A DNA stretch of 64,000 nt from Trichobilharzia szidati (GCA_944472155.2 OX235273.1:86856793-86920792), one strand, 5' to 3'; numbered from the stretch's first letter, positions 45,641 to 56,807 are shown. Program-made: numbers and translations. The notes: generated by a model from the letters alone, not told the origin.

Positions 45641-46431
45641 GTTTAACTTTCACAGTTGAATTTTTTTCAAGTCTTTTTGTGATATGTTTACCCTACCCAT
45701 GTACAAAGCGTGATTACTCCTTCCTATGCATGTATGACGTCATACATAGTTATAGTTCGCGACTTTTCAGAAGTGTACATTAACGCCTTGTCAGTCAGGT
45801 GGTTAGAGCTTCACTATTACATTACTGGGCAAACACTACCATTCAGATATGTTCAATGTTCTTTGGCTTAAAAGTCTATTGTATTTCATGATGTCATAGA
45901 ATTCCTTGAAGTGCAAATCGCCCATACTACAAAAATGAAACAACTGTCACCAAGCTATTTGAAGTATTAGTAGACATATTTCAGACAGAAGTCTACATCA
46001 CATACTCTCCGTTTTCTTTGGTTATAACTTATCATTTGTTCAAGTTCACAAGTTTTGCCTGGGAAGTAATTCAATGAAACCAACAGATCACTCAAAAAGG
46101 AATCATAGTGTAAAGTAATGAGATATCCGAACTTTATAGGAAGCATATCTCATCCCGTATCCAATCACTGATTTCTTACAGTTAGCAAACATTTATATCA
46201 TACGTATTCCAGTATCAGTTGTTAAAACTATGAGTTGCTTTCTTATACTCTTCCAGTCAAACATAATCTTTTTCCCTTAGTAAGCATTGTATTTCATCAG
46301 AGATGGAAACTCACTGTGTGTTAACTTCAGTTAAAAATACCTTAGTCGAATAAGCTTACTCTATTTTTAAATGATGAATTACATCACTCATATTTCAGAT
46401 TATTTTTGTACTCTTCTGCCTTCCTTTTTAG

Positions 46432-46532
46432 TCATAATACTGAAAAGGTAATATATTTTCTTCTGTTGGATCGTAAACTTCGCAATCCAAGCTCAGATGA
46501 TCCAGATGAAATTCGATCTAGGAGCAGTACTC
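46432..46532 (+). CDS. BRSK/SAD-1 kinase, exon f (end of UBA-like region, linker)
   Basis: One base completes Val. The exon reads HNTEKVIYFLLLDRKLRNPS, then SDDPDEIRSRSST and one base of the next codon. EKVIYFLLLDRK is a near-invariant BRSK/SAD stretch at the end of the UBA-like region. The Asp/Ser/Arg-rich part starts the linker. Acceptor CCTTTTTAG, donor GTAAGTTG; phases fit both neighbours. Confidence 0.96.
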
Positions 46533-46954
46533 GTAAGTTGATCATAAAAAGAAATACAAACCAAATTTTGTCTATGTGCATGCATTTATTACTCATTTGT
46601 TAGCTCACACACACATACACACGTACACCATCACACTATAATTTTATAATCGATTTTATTTCCAAGGATGCTATTTTCTAGCTATCTTAATTATGAAGAA
46701 CATGAGCAATTTATACTTGAATTATGACACTACCACTGTCCTTTTGTCTCTCCCTCTCTGCTTTTCCTCTGCTTTTGACAATTATCTGTTTGTTTTAACT
46801 TAATGGATGTTTGGACATTTATGTGTACTGTATTATGATGAAATCAAATCATTTGAATGTCTATCTATCTAAAACTGACTAAAAATAGTAGATATCTATT
46901 ATATATTGATGTGTAACTAAATCAGAAATTATATTTGTGAGTCAAATTATCAGT

Positions 46955-47400
46955 ATTCATTCAAATCCCTGAAAACTGACGCTTGAATATCAATTTGAAG
47001 CTCACTAGTGACTAGCTCTATTCAGGTGGATAGTTAGCTGGGTACTAGTAAGAAGTCGTGACCAGTGGGGTACAGCAGGTCCCGTATGAGGACAAATACT
47101 TGCCACCAATGACATTGGCTAGTGGTCACGATATATCGTGAATTGACAGAAGTTGGGATTCATGGACTGGCCATTGGATCAGGTCCCAGTGGATTAATTT
47201 TCTATGAGTTAGCTCGCTTTGTAACCGGAAGGTGCTGGGTCCGACCCCCTATGGTGTGAGTACTGATGAAGAGTTCCAAACTAGGACGAAACATCTGTCC
47301 AGTACTCTCAGCTGGTTTCCAATGGTCCTCTGACCGATGTCAGTTCATTATGAAATTCTGTAACCAATCAAATCAAATCCCTACAAACCGACACTTGAAA
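46955..47400 (+). repeat. Family B repeat, one full unit plus flanking unit edge (period about 412 bp)
   Basis: CAAATCCCT starts at 46962 and again at 47374, each followed by a related GACACTTGAA-type end, so the copy holds one complete unit of about 412 bases and the edge of a previous one. Inside: head CACTAGTGACTAGCTC, GAAGTCGTGACCAGTGGGG, A box, B-box-like GGTCCGACCCCC and hammerhead-like GTACTGATGAAGAGTTCC..GACGAAACATC. The tandem edge suggests a dimer or circular intermediate. Confidence 0.85.
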
Positions 47401-47949
47401 ATTCACTTATATGTTTTCTACAGTTTTGAAAAACAGAAATTAATCGAGAGATTTCTTCAGTAAGATTCTCTGAGGTATTCGTAGATTAGCAGATTGATGC
47501 TGGTGTTATTTGTGGTGGTGAAGACGAGATGGACACCTAGTCCAAGATAGGTATTCAAACCAGCAACAGAGTCCTCTGTCACTCGGTTTATGAACGGAGA
47601 AGTAATACAGTTGTACAAGTGATTTTTTAAAATAATTTTATCTCCTTAAGTGTTGTCATCTTAAGAAATCTTTTTGATTGAATTCCCTGTTGGAAGTGAA
47701 ACCACTAACATTTCTCTGGGAATTTTATCTTAGATGAAATGAGAAACAAAGGAAACAGAATAAAAAAATCAATATCTATCTGAACCAAATTTATGTATGA
47801 GCTCTTTTTAAATTATGTGTATTATATAAAGGCAGGTGGGTTAGTCTCCAATGGTTTCGTAAGTGAATGATCAAACAAAACGAAGTTAGATCCCTTTTCA
47901 CTGATATTTTGCATAAGTTTATTAAAACAACGGTTAACTGAGATTTATA

Positions 47950-49005
47950 TATAATATTAAAGATCGCATACATGAAATCGATAACTGGATCATGCTTCCA
48001 ACACAGTTTATTGCTCATAGCCACAACAGTGTACTCACGCGACTTGATAACTTGCTTTATACAATTTTACTGCCCGCTATTTCTCGATTACAATTTTTTG
48101 TATATCCGGGATAGGTGTTATATCATGCCGATTAGGCGTGTTCACTGTTGGTTCGAGTGAATGAATTGTAATGACCGATTTTTTTCCCAGATCACCTAAT
48201 TTGTTACAGTCAGTCGACCTACCTCTAGCTAAATTCCTGTGTTCCGATAATATATTTGATGTATGTCTACTAGTTCAACCTGTGTAATTGACCTCACAGT
48301 CGTTAAGCAAAACCTAACTTTGTTGATTTTAGATGGGATGATTGAAAATGTATATATCTATAAGAATGTGACTATCTTCAGTAGATACCAGTATCTAGTC
48401 CATCATCTTGTGTTCGTTTTATTTTGTAGTCTAGCACAGTCGACTCACTTTGTTTATTTTCTACATTGAAGGTGAGTTGGATCCCACCTACTATTGAATT
48501 TATACGTGTGAAGAACTTGGGAATATGTTCTAATTTCAACACAATGGTTGTATCATCTACATATTTGCACCATAACTTAGAAGCGGGATTAAACTTTCTA
48601 AGAGCCTTACGCTCCCAAATATTCATGAATAATATATCTGCTAGTGTTGCGGATATTGGTGATTAAATTGTCATCCCATTTGTTTGTTTTGAAATCTGAA
48701 TATAATGGATGTCAGACATAACTGAACACCTAATAAATATTATTTCCTTGACAGAGACCTTGGTTTTGTTGGCAAGTTCGGGGTCAGTATCGATCTCATT
48801 TCCCACTGCTTCCAGTTAATCACCGAATCTTTGTACATTGAATCACTGCCAAACACCTATAATTGACATGACACAACACCTATCCCGGATGTGTAAAATT
48901 TCAATAAACATCAATGACTAGGGCTATATAAAGTTCTGTGAGTAAACTGATATGATTATGAGCAGTAAATTGCTTTCAAAACGTTATCCAGTTAAAATGT
49001 GTCTC
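47950..49005 (-). mobile_element. Penelope-like element with inverted ends
   Basis: The minus strand carries RT sequence near 48378-48626: CKYVDDTTIV is motif C, and LTFNVENKQ follows. Then come the GIY-YIG part near 48210-48310 (NDCEVNYTG, SEHRNLARGR) and the terminal hairpin sequence at 47985-48045. The left end (48105-48130, ATCCGGGATAGGTGTTATAT) reappears inverted at 48868-48897. A plus-oriented terminal block (GATTATGAGCAGTAAATTGC) is at 48953. Frames are interrupted. This copy keeps both RT and endonuclease parts. Confidence 0.8.
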
Positions 49006-49059
49006 TGTGTGCCATATCAAGTGAACTTATCTTGTATGGAATTAAATGCTTTTATTATA

Positions 49060-49985
49060 TATTATTATTCCCTTGGGTTCCGTGTGAAACATGGGGTTTT
49101 AACAGCACATCTCCACTTTGTTCTATTTTCTGCTGTCCTCTTCAGCTGGGTTCACGATTGCCCATAATATCTTATATCCTCCTCCTCAACAAGATCTCCT
49201 CTATGTCACCCTCGCGCCGACGACCCACTCGTCGCTTCCACTGGGATTCCACTCGAGCGATGGCCTGCATTCAGCGCGATGTTATGCGACGGCCTCCTCA
49301 ATGTATGTTCAATCCACCTCCGTTTTCTTCTGCACATTTGTTGAGCAATCGGCTCTTGCTCGGTTGATTTGTTCCCGGAGTTTCTTGTTGCTGATTCTTT
49401 CTGGTCGTTCGGTCTTCAATATAGAGTGAAGGCAGCTGTTGATAAAAGTCTTAATCAGCCTGTTGGAAATGCTTTTTGTGATGCACCAAGTTTCTGACCC
49501 ATATATAAGCACCCACTGACTTTATATTTTGTGTTGAAAATCCAAATCCTATTGTTTATATTGAGTGTAGAAGATTTTCAAACAGGTCACCTTTCCGATT
49601 CTAGCTAGCTTTGACATCTTTATCCGTTCCGCCTGTGGTTGAAACAATGCTTACTGCCCAGATAAGCGAAGGAAGTAACCTCCATCAAATCTCTCCCTTT
49701 GATGGTGATTGGTGCTGGTTGTTGTTGTTGCTGCTGATGGTTGGTTATCTTCATCACCTCCGTCTTCTCCATGTTCACCTGCAGTCCTGTCTTTGCCGCC
49801 TGCCCTTTCAGTCAGTTTGTTGATTTTCGCCTGCCTGTAAGTCTTCGAGTTTGTGTGACATTAAACATAAATCATCTGTGAAATCCAGATCTTCTAGAGT
49901 CTTCTTATCGGTGGTCCAACGTATTCCTGTCTTCTTGCTCCCCACGCACTGTGTTCCGCATAATCCAGTCCACTAGAATTAAGGA
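49060..49985 (-). pseudogene. RTE-like LINE, longest copy, reaches the RT active site
   Basis: Minus-oriented, about 920 bases. Reading in LINE direction: RNTVRG, an altered FADD box (DFTDDLCLMSHKLED), GKTGLQVNMEKTEVMKI, YGSETWCITKS (49500), FINSCLHSILKTERPERISN, WNP-like and the 3' end TTGGGTTCC complement. The box reads FTDD instead of the common FADD. Frames are broken in several places. It adjoins a PLE on the left. Confidence 0.8.
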
Positions 49986-50059
49986 TATGCTACTACAATG
50001 CCGAGATTCTACTCTTACATTAGAAATGATATTTTAAAATGATATGCCTCATGGAACAA

Positions 50060-50525
50060 CTCTCTGCTGCTGCTGCTGGATTCAACATAGAACTTGGCAC
50101 CGAAGTGCAGCAGTTAGAGTTGCCACGTTCCAAATAGCACACAAATGTAGACAGGTTAAGGAGAGAAGAGAATCAATAGAATTTAGATAAGTATAAGAGT
50201 GAAACAGAATGAGTAATGGTAGAAAGGAATATGAAGGTTAAAGAGACTGAATACATCTGCGCCATTGACAACGATTTTGAGCCATGTCACCTATTGTCTC
50301 CAGCCATTGATTCTTAGAGTCCCGAGGGTGGGCCCCAACCCGGAAGTCTGCATCTCCCTACCTGACTCAGTTTAACTGTCAGGGATTTCATGGATTGATG
50401 CCATGTTTTTGTTTGGCCACCGCTTACTCTTTTCCAACCTGCACCTATATCAGCTAGTAATGCCCTTCGAGGGAGACGATGGTTAGGCATGCGCAGCACG
50501 TGGCCTAGCCATCTCAATCTATGTA
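50060..50525 (-). pseudogene. Non-LTR LINE 3' fragment (MRWLGHVLRMP family)
   Basis: An open minus-strand stretch (50314-50517) reads RWLGHVLRMPNHRLPRRALL, then DIGAGWKRVSGGQTKTWHQ and CRLPGWGP. Downstream come QWLET-like sequence and a UTR with the complement of TTTGGAACGTGGCAACTC. This is the C-terminal end of a LINE ORF2-like protein that differs from the RTE copies. Only the last 450 bases remain. Confidence 0.8.
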
Positions 50526-51024
50526 ACTCTCAACTAGAATGAAACCACAATTAGTCATCAGGAATATTGATTTAATTTTTTTGTCTATTGAAATATCTAT
50601 TAAAACGAATGAATCGCTTAGAGCTGTGGTTTTGTTATAAATCTCAATGTGCACTTCCGGAGCATTCTTTTCAAAACATTTCACAAATTAGAAGTAGTTT
50701 CACTACTTAAATTTGAGCTATTAAAATATTAATTAGATTAACACTAAATTGGCTGGTATATTCAAATTACCGTGTTAAGGTGATACAAGTGAATTTGTAT
50801 TAGCTCGGTTGTAACTTACTTCAGAGTATTGCGTATTCACTTTGCCCGGATTTTTGTGAATTTATCAGTTTGGAGATGTATGAACTTTGATACTAAAGAT
50901 TTCGTTTAATATTTAATCTAATGAAGGAACTGACAGCGAATAAAATAAAGATACTAACAATAATCACTTTGATTTTATTTCTTTTGCCAGTTTTACTTGG
51001 ATAACCTTAAATCTTTTTGTTTTT

Positions 51025-51540
51025 ACATGGTTGGAGGCAATCAGCAGGAAGCCTTGGACTTAGGTTTCATCCTTGCTTGCACTCACCAGTTAGCAAGGCG
51101 TATCTGCAGTTTTGAAGGATATCATGTCCTTTGTGAAATTCGAACCCGTTTCACCCAGTGCTTCAGTCAGAGACGTTATCACTGAGCTATCTAGGCTCAC
51201 GACTGACCTCCTGTAAGATTGTATTAGATACTTTGATTGAACACTTAGCAGGGGTAACGCCTTTGACTGATGCACTGGGTGAAACGGGTTCGAATCTCAC
51301 AAAGAAACATGATTTCCTTCAAGATTGCAGATACGCCTTGCTGACTGGTGAGTGCCAACAAGCACGAAACCTAGGTCGAAGATTTCTTCCCGATCGGCTC
51401 ACCTTGATGGTGAGCCATGTAGCATGATGGCCATATTGCAAACTCGACTGATAGAATTCAGTCACCACCAAGCAAAAGACTCGACGTATGACACTAGCTA
51501 CGAACTACCTAGTGTTCAGTCGAAGTCTTCTTGTTTATTT
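51025..51540. repeat. Family C fold-back pair
   Basis: Minus copy at 51027-51230 (GGTTGGAGGCAATCAGC, B-box complement near 51140, A-box complement near 51185) and plus copy at 51240-51540 (GGGTTCGAATCTC at 51287). About 145 bases at 51030-51190 are the near complement of 51250-51395. The plus part goes on to the GACTGATAGAATTCAGTC palindrome and the CTAGCTACGAACTACCTAG block of the unit. Overlapping short ORFs here are by-products. Confidence 0.8.
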
Positions 51541-51719
51541 AAATATTTGTGTTATTAATTAGTTAACTGACTAACTAACTAACTAACTTCAGTATCAGTG
51601 AAAAGTGTAAGTATAGTTTTCTAATATAAACTTTTACGTAGTGTAGTGTTTATAGACTTATCTGCATTTGCTTCTATGCATATAATCACTTGTAAACTTG
51701 ATATTCTAGTTATCATATT

Positions 51720-52115
51720 TATTAGTTTGAGACTGACTGGCCCTATTCAGGCAGTTAACCTGGGGTTCTAGTGGGAAGCCGTGACCAGTAGGGTACAGCA
51801 GGTTGAAGATGAGGCAGTAACTCATCGAAGAAGACATTGCGAAATGGTCGCGCTATGTCGTGAATTGGCAGAAGTTAGAATTCAAGGACCGTTGGATCGG
51901 GTCCCAGTGGCTCAATGGTCTACGAGCTTGCTTTGTAACCAGGAGGTCCTGGGTTCGCATCCCGGTGGGTGCATACTGCTGAAGAGTCCCAAACTAGGCT
52001 AACGAAACAGCTGTCCAGTACTCCCTGCAAGTTTTCCAGTGGTTCTCTAACTGATGTCAGCTCATGATGAAATCCTCCATGCAATCAAACAGAATCCCTA
52101 CAAAACCAATACTTG
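51720..52115 (+). repeat. Family B repeat, near full-length plus copy
   Basis: Head GACTGGCCCTATTCAGGCAG and GAAGCCGTGACCAGTAGGG; A box CAGTGGCTCAATGGTCTACG; B-box-like GGTTCGCATCCC. Hammerhead-like part TACTGCTGAAGAGTCCC with GGCTAACGAAACAGC (GCTA insertion in helix II as at 31895) and CAGTAC. End GATGAAATCCTCC, then AATCCCTACAAAACC. An intact promoter-like copy with a damaged ribozyme core. Confidence 0.83.
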
Positions 52116-53304
52116 AAAAGTTCGAATCTCAATGGTCGAATGAGACACCTTTCTAATAAGTACTGAAACTAGTAGACCCTAGACGGAAGAGAACTGAATC
52201 TCCTGAATCATTCCTTACTTCTAATAGCAAACTAAGTAATTTTATATCTGTGAAATGGGAGACGAGACATAGTCTTAGACATCGGTCATATTTTACATAA
52301 AATGAAAAAAGCTTTTCATCTATGAAAAACACCTTGAAATTCTTAGTGTTAACAACTGTCAGATTTAAGAAAATATTATTCTTCGGTAACTAAACCATTC
52401 TTCTTATGTATACATCAATTTCTTATTTGTATGTGACAATGTTTTGTAGTGTCAGCATTCTTGCAGTTGGTTCTACTGTTGTATTTCTTTGCTTATGCAT
52501 TATTTCTCTTCTTCTTCTATTTTTTCTCTTCCCTGAAAACGTGCAATGTGTCGTTGTCTACATTCAGGTTAATGTAATAATCAGGGGGAATAAAGACAGC
52601 TTTCAAATATTAATCAATTATCTTGCCTTCAATTTTTTTTCTAGCTCTTGTTATCCTAGGAAATGTGAATTGTTTGGCATATAATTTAAATTAAGGTCAG
52701 TTAGGTTTGACCAGTATGTTTATGTCATGATAAAATATATACATATACGTATATTTATATATTCTCAATATTGTTAATAGTTCACGGTCTTCCATTGAAC
52801 AGACACTTTTACCTTCATTTATCATTTTGACCTTTATAAATTATTAACCTTAACTGGAGTTTATTCTTTTCATGTTAGTAATGTTTCCCGTCTCTCTCTT
52901 ATTCTCTCTCTCTCTCTCAGTAGTGTGTTTCATTATTCCCTGAATCATTTTCTTCTTCATTGTTTAACAAAGAGAAGACTATTATTATCTTCTTATTTGT
53001 TTACATTTCTATTAGTACTTTGAATATCTCCCATAATTTATTCGGAATAAGAACAATTAAAGTGAACAATTGTTTTCAATAAATATTCTTCTTCATGCTC
53101 TATAACTAACTGTAAATCCATTAATTTTAACATACAAAGAGCCAGGAAAGGCCAGTTAGAATTATATCAGAAAATGTATTATAGAACTAGTTCATGTGAT
53201 GGATGGAATAATTGTCAATTCGTTTTGATTATCATTTAAAATATGTATGGTCAACTAAGAACAACTCATTTTATCTTATGATCTTATTGGCAATTTACTA
53301 ACTG

Positions 53305-53520
53305 ACCGATGATACTTATCTGTCAATGGTAGGATTTTCATCAGCCACTCTGGACATGTCTGAGTTCGATTCCCTATAGGCAGTAGTACGCTTTCCAAAA
53401 CCGTTAGGTTGAGAGTGAAGCCAGTTATCCTATCCCGTAAGAGGAAAACATCACTCCACCGCAATTAAAACTTCAAAGTTTGAAGTCCCATATCCCACTC
53501 AGAATGCAAGAAATGATAAA
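53305..53520 (+). repeat. Family A-like SINE, degraded
   Basis: B-box GAGTTCGATTCCC near 53371, body with AGTGAAGCCAGTTATCC, tail TTTGAAGTCCCATATCCC then A-rich. Similar wear to the copy at 43808. Confidence 0.55.
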
Positions 53521-53624
53521 AGACTTAGCTCTGAAATCCCACTTGATTTACAAACCTGTAAAAATTCGATGTGATTTAAACCGTTAGTACGCAAAAATTC
53601 GAATTGTATTACTCAACTGTAGTT

Positions 53625-53785
53625 GGTTTGAACCCCGATGGGTGTGTACCGATGAAGAGTCCCAAACTAGTTGGACGAAACAGCTGTACAGTACTCCCAG
53701 CTGGTTCTCTAGCCAACATCACCTCATGATGAAATCCTGTAACTGATCAACCAAATCCCTACAAACCAATACTTGTAGTTGTTGT
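53625..53785 (+). repeat. Family B repeat, 3' part only
   Basis: Begins at the B box (GGTTTGAACCCC), then TACCGATGAAGAGTCCC, helix II with a TT insertion, GACGAAACAGC, CAGTAC and the usual end with AATCCCTACAAACC. 5' half missing. Confidence 0.75.
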
Positions 53786-54264
53786 TGTTATTATCATCAT
53801 TTTCCACATTTATTTTATCATCTAAGCATTTTAATGATTTCATTCGTTTTTGCATAACTTAATATCTAAATGTTCACTCATTTCGGAACATTTGAATAGC
53901 TTAAGCAACGTTTTTCCATTTAGTCAGACAGTGTTAATCTGATGACATACATAATCTGTGACGTCAGTTCAGTTATATTTTGTTTACTGATTCTCTTTTT
54001 TTATGTATTCAAAAAAAGAAATCCTGATAGATTAATCTACTTTATAAATGATTTTAGGTATGGAGATAAAAAAAACAGGAACACCGACAATATCTGTTCT
54101 ACATTTACTTCCATAGGTGTATATATATATGTAATAGATTTTTGTATTTGCAGAGAAGCACTTGTCAGAATATTGTATAGCTTGGAGCATAAAATATGTG
54201 CAAGAAGATATAATGGTTGTCATTGGGTCTATGCTTACGTTTTTTTCAAAGATTTATTATGTTT

Positions 54265-54605
54265 CAAGTCTGCCCACGGATCGATATTAGTTAGTTAGGA
54301 AATATTGAAAACCTGGGAGTATTGGATATCTGTTTTGTCCTAGTTTTGAACTTATCGGTAGGATGCCTCCCTGAGGTTCAAACTCAGGACTTCCCGATTA
54401 CAGGACGAGCTGGTAGACTATTCAGTTAGCCTTGTAACCGGAAGGTCCTGAATTCGAACCCCAGTGGATGTGTACTGCTAGAGGAGTCCCAAACCAGGAT
54501 GAAACAGCTACCAAGTACTCCCAGATTTTCAAGTGGTTCTCTAACTGATGTCAGCTCGTGATCAAACCTTTACCTATTCAAACCCCAGAAAATGAACACT
54601 TGAAA
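54265..54605. repeat. Family B fold-back pair
   Basis: Left: CACGGATCGATATTAGTTAG, TATCTGTTTTGTCC and B-box complement AGGTTCAAACTCAGG. Right: GGTCCTGAATTCGAACCCC, GAGGAGTCCC, GGATGAAACAGC, and GATGTCAGCTCGTGATCAA. The hammerhead-like part is present in both directions, both copies worn. Confidence 0.75.
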
Positions 54606-54689
54606 TGTATATATTCATAAGGTTTTTAATTGTTTTTAAGACATTTTTATTCTTTTAAAAATCGCTTCTGTATGCAGGGGGATAAAGTT

Positions 54690-55008
54690 TTTAGTCTCTG
54701 ACTATGTTTCGTCGTCAGTTTGTAAGGATAGAAGACAAGAGATGTTTACATGAAATTTGGTATCTCTATATAGCGAAATTATGTACACTATATCTGGAAA
54801 TCGTCATTTTTGCCGATATTCCGTGGTGTGCTACTTCTGCCCTTCGTTTAGTGTTTCTCTGTCTTCTGTTCGTGTCTCTCATGTTATACCGCAACGCTGG
54901 TTCATTTGTCCCCTTTGATGTCAAATCTATCTTCCCGCTATTTGCTATTTTAACGCCGATGAATGTCTCTGTAAATACTACTGATAAGCCTTATCAGTAG
55001 CACATGCC
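54690..55008 (+). repeat. Unclassified repeat U, copy 3 (frame ends TDKPYQ)
   Basis: Open frame 54704-55000. It ends FPLFAILTPMNVSVNTTD then KPYQ and stop, in register with copies 1 and 2. The end hairpin is a perfect CTACTGATAAG/CTTATCAGTAG. The most diverged of the three yet still open through 98 codons. Confidence 0.72.
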
Positions 55009-55133
55009 ACAATTTCTTTTCGCCACACTACTATGCATACTGACTTTATAAGGTTTAGGTGGGAACAAAAATCCTCTCATTTAATTCAATGGTAACTGTA
55101 CAAGAAGTCTAGCTCTCAAAATAAAATCGTGCA

Positions 55134-55388
55134 AATGGAAAGCGGGTGCGTCGGTGGCACCGCGGTAGAATGTTCGCCAACCACTCTTGTGGTCTGAGGT
55201 TCGATCCCTGGCCGACGCACTGCTTCACCACGCTAAGCTAGTAATACGACTGGTAAAGAAGTAAGGTTGGGCATGACGCTAGCAACCCCATCCCGTAAAA
55301 GTAAACACCACTGCTAACGAAACTTCAAGTCTCTAGCTTGAAACCCTATGTTCCACGGGGAACGTAAAGGATTAAAATAATGGAAAGC
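55134..55388 (+). repeat. Family A SINE with 10-bp target-site duplication
   Basis: AATGGAAAGC at 55134-55143 and 55379-55388 bound a complete plus copy: GTGCGTCGGTGGCACCGCGG, B box GAGGTTCGATCCC, body AGGTTGGGCATGACG and tail TTGAAACCCTATGTTCC, then an AAAATAA tail. Promoter boxes good. Confidence 0.87.
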
Positions 55389-56437
55389 AGATACGAATAA
55401 CAAGTAAGAAGAATCTCGAATATAAGGAATTTCAAAGTTCAAACTGAGCTCTTCAGCCTAATACACTCGTCTTTACTTTCGTTTTAACTAGTGATTGTGT
55501 TATTCACCTTTTGTTTAAATTTCAAAATCAACACATAGTGACAAGAAGTAACCAAAATGTTTTTAAGTACTGTATGTTATAAATAAATGTGAGTAATGAT
55601 CTAACATTTTTATAGGGATATTTACTCAATTTATTTTACTTGAGGCTCTTATTTCCACTTTTCCCATTTCTTACCTTAATTGTATTCACTTTAGTTTCTT
55701 AATATTGTCACGTGTGCTTCACTGAATTGTTCGAAAGAGGAATCCTGTGATCTATTATTTTACCCCACACTTGTTTGTTCTCTCTTTCTTCTTGTTTCTC
55801 TTCAAATACAATGCTGCAATATTGTCTCATTTATTTTTATGTCATGGGAATAAAGTATCTTTCTTTAACTAGCCTGAATTGAACTGAATTGTGAAACAAA
55901 TTCTCTAATTATGTTTTCTTCCTTTATTTTTTCTGGAATTTTCTTTTGCCCGTTCATCTTTCTTCTGTTTATTACTTTCAAGAGTCTGATGAATATGTAT
56001 GTACTTGAGCATGTGTGCATATATATTCCTGTTTTATGAAATATCGATAAAATTGATAGAAAGCAAATCATTAAACTATAATTTTTATTTTGATGTATTT
56101 TCTTCATTTTCTATTCTTCTTACTTACTATTATTAGTATTAATAGAAATAATGATGCTCCACAGTGCCCAAGTTTTATACTTCTATAAATAATGATGCTA
56201 ACTGTAAACTGCAATTTAGTTATTTGTGATTAGGAAAACCAGAATTAAATATAGTGACATTAAGAATTTGACCAAACAAATAGAGAACAAATGAACTTGG
56301 AAAGTGTTGTATAATAATAAAATTCTAACTGCTCAAACAATGATAGCATTGCGTTTTGACAGTAAATACTTCACTTATATAAATGTAGTGAATTTTATTA
56401 TGCTAGAAAGCTGCTTTTATGATATATGTATATATAT

Positions 56438-56512
56438 GTGCGTCAGTGGCACAGCGGTTAGTACGCTCGCCTACCATGCACATGGTCCGGGGTTTGATCA
56501 TTAGCCGACGCG
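56438..56512 (+). repeat. Family A SINE head (truncated)
   Basis: GTGCGTCAGTGGCACAGCGG through GGGGTTTGATCATTAGCCGA. Only the tRNA-like head is present; it stops at CGCGCAC and is followed by GGTCGGCCTGCTAAATTCGG, a short repeat also at 4893 and 32404. Confidence 0.75.
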
Positions 56513-56604
56513 CACCTGATATCAATGGTCGGCCTGCTAAATTCGGGCTACCGATATTACATGCTGAAAATTCCATACTTGTACCAAAATACTATGTGGA
56601 ATCA

Positions 56605-56795
56605 AGCCATTTTTTTCCTTCACGTTCCCCAGTGAAACATAGGGCTTCAAACTTGTGGCTTGAAGTTTCTGTAGCAGTGTTTATTTTTACAGGATGGGGT
56701 TGCTAGCCTCATGCCCAAGCTTTCCTCTTCACTAGCATTATTTATGGCTTAGCGAGGTAAAGGAGTGCGCCGGCCGGGGATTGAACCATAATATA
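56605..56795 (-). repeat. Family A SINE, minus copy
   Basis: T-rich tail, CCAGTGAAACATAGGGC, body, and head as far as GGCCGGGGATTGAACC, where the B box region is cut by an AT run. Confidence 0.78.
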
Positions 56796-56807
56796 TTTAT
56801 ATATATA

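Larger units (their letters stand above)
40140..46431 (+). other. Intron 5 of the visible gene part (6,292 bp)
   Basis: GTAAGTG donor, TTCCTTTTTAG acceptor. It contains repeat U copy 2, three family A SINEs and PLE ends with hammerhead-like motifs. Stretches without anything I recognise: 40150-41030, 41340-41820, 42050-42580, 44025-44690 and 45650-46420. Confidence 0.88.

Noticed and set aside
48999..49367. 122-codon plus-strand ORF
   Set aside because: Antisense to the RTE-like LINE; its translation matches no known protein while the minus strand does.
54032..54298. Overlapping ORFs on both strands near 54000
   Set aside because: AT-rich chance ORFs at the edge of a family B fold-back copy; no conserved motif.
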